From: Pseudomonadota bacterium
Lineage (GTDB): Bacteria; Pseudomonadota; Alphaproteobacteria; UBA8366; JADFVY01
NCBI GenBank assembly: GCA_030671915.1
Contig: DAOVHN010000177.1
Span: 1-5,802 of the forward strand
Reading direction: 5' to 3'
DNA: 5,802 nt
Of this stretch, positions 5,274-5,802 are shown in pieces. The notes below the pieces were generated by a model. It ran no database searches. It saw nothing but the letters and a program-made list of their open reading frames with translations, and had not been told where the DNA came from. The translations under genes and the position numbers were made by a program. Within the stretch, counting starts at the first letter, position 1, and every line of letters starts with the position of its first letter.

Positions 5274-5802
5274 ATGGCCGGCAACGACAACACGCCAGGC
5301 GGCGGCCCTCCCCTGCAGAGCGAGGGTGAGTCGAACCGGTCGCCGAAGCGCCGCGAGTGGTCGTCGCGCAATATCGACGAGACCACGCGGGCGATCCTCG
5401 ACGAGGACGCCCGTTATTTTCTGCATCAATCGGTATCGACGCCCTGCCTCAACGCCGTCGCCCGCGCTGAGGGCATCTGGATCGAGGATGTCCAGGGCCG
5501 GCGCTACATGGATTTCCACGGTAACAATGTCCATCATATCGGCTATGGTCATCCCCGTCTGAAGGCGGCCATCGCTGCGCAGATGGACGCCCTGCCCTTC
5601 GCGCCCCGCCGCTTCGCCTGCGAACCCGCCACGGCGCTGGCCCGCAAGCTGGCGGAGATCGCGCCCGGCTCCCTTGAAAAAGTCCTGTTCGCGACCGGCG
5701 GATCGGACGCGGTGGAGATTGCACTGAAGATCGCGCGTGCCGCGACCGGACGTTTCAACACCATATCCTTCTGGGATTCCTTCCCCGGCGCCGGTTTCGG
5801 GG
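5274..5802 (+). CDS. Class III PLP-dependent aminotransferase-fold enzyme, partial (3' end beyond right edge)
   Basis: The first 176 residues of a pyridoxal-phosphate enzyme of the class III aminotransferase family (fold type I). After a hydrophilic Gly/Pro/Ser/Arg-rich tail of about 35 residues come DEDARYFLHQSVSTPCLNAV, GIWIEDVQGRRYMDFHGNN, VHHIGYGHPRLKAAIAAQMD, and the cofactor phosphate-binding turn TGGSDAVEIALKIAR (141-155). FWDSFPGAGFG closes the partial; its Phe170 occupies the position of the aromatic residue that stacks on the PLP ring. The PLP-binding Asp and Lys lie outside the window. The family is well supported. The substrate is not: this branch is usually annotated only as an aspartate aminotransferase family protein, and some relatives are (R)-1-hydroxy-2-aminoethylphosphonate ammonia-lyases (PbfA) rather than transaminases. 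The residue before Gly172 is Pro171, where His is usual. It directly abuts the flavin reductase gene. Confidence 0.9.
   Translation, partial: MAGNDNTPGGGPPLQSEGESNRSPKRREWSSRNIDETTRAILDEDARYFLHQSVSTPCLNAVARAEGIWIEDVQGRRYMDFHGNNVHHIGYGHPRLKAAIAAQMDALPFAPRRFACEPATALARKLAEIAPGSLEKVLFATGGSDAVEIALKIARAATGRFNTISFWDSFPGAGFG

Noticed and set aside
4746..5552. 268-aa minus-strand reading frame
   Set aside because: It lies antisense to the flavin reductase and PLP-enzyme genes, both clearly coding. Long antisense frames are expected in GC-rich genes, and the protein has no recognisable motifs.

Overview
The window is GC-rich, densely coding bacterial DNA and looks alphaproteobacterial. The protein sequences point that way (the delta' clamp-loader subunit without zinc cysteines, the long proline/alanine linker in RlpA). 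So does the gene order mltB-rlpA-dac-tmk-holB, which I recall as a common alphaproteobacterial arrangement. No species can be named from the sequence alone.

Left part (1-4403, minus strand): five genes read right to left as one apparent operon. mltB (membrane-bound-type lytic transglycosylase B family) overlaps rlpA (septal-ring lytic transglycosylase lipoprotein) by ATGA. A 36-nt AT-rich gap follows, then a PBP5/6-type D-alanyl-D-alanine carboxypeptidase. After 8 nt comes tmk (thymidylate kinase), which overlaps holB (DNA polymerase III delta') by ATGA. holB runs off the left edge. The first three products are exported and trim peptidoglycan: MltB and RlpA cut glycan strands, and the carboxypeptidase trims pentapeptides. 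The last two serve DNA replication, through dTTP supply and clamp loading. The operon therefore joins wall remodelling at division with chromosome replication.

Middle (4404-4769): a 204-nt divergent intergenic region holds the 5' region of mltB and the upstream region of a complete tRNA-Ser(UGA) gene on the plus strand (4608-4697, CCA encoded). A 72-nt spacer with a strong Shine-Dalgarno sequence but no convincing terminator or promoter leads into the next gene.

Right part (4770-5802, plus strand): a 167-aa flavin reductase-like FMN-binding protein is followed, with zero spacing (TAG then ATG), by the first 176 residues of a class III PLP-dependent aminotransferase-fold enzyme that runs off the right edge. 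The pair is probably a two-gene transcriptional unit. Its substrate cannot be fixed from this window. The enzyme resembles the branch containing (R)-1-hydroxy-2-aminoethylphosphonate ammonia-lyase-like proteins, but this is a recollection-based inference.

No mobile element, CRISPR array, integration scar or rRNA was seen. Most of the window is ordinary housekeeping sequence. The least explained part is the flavin reductase/aminotransferase pair at the right end.
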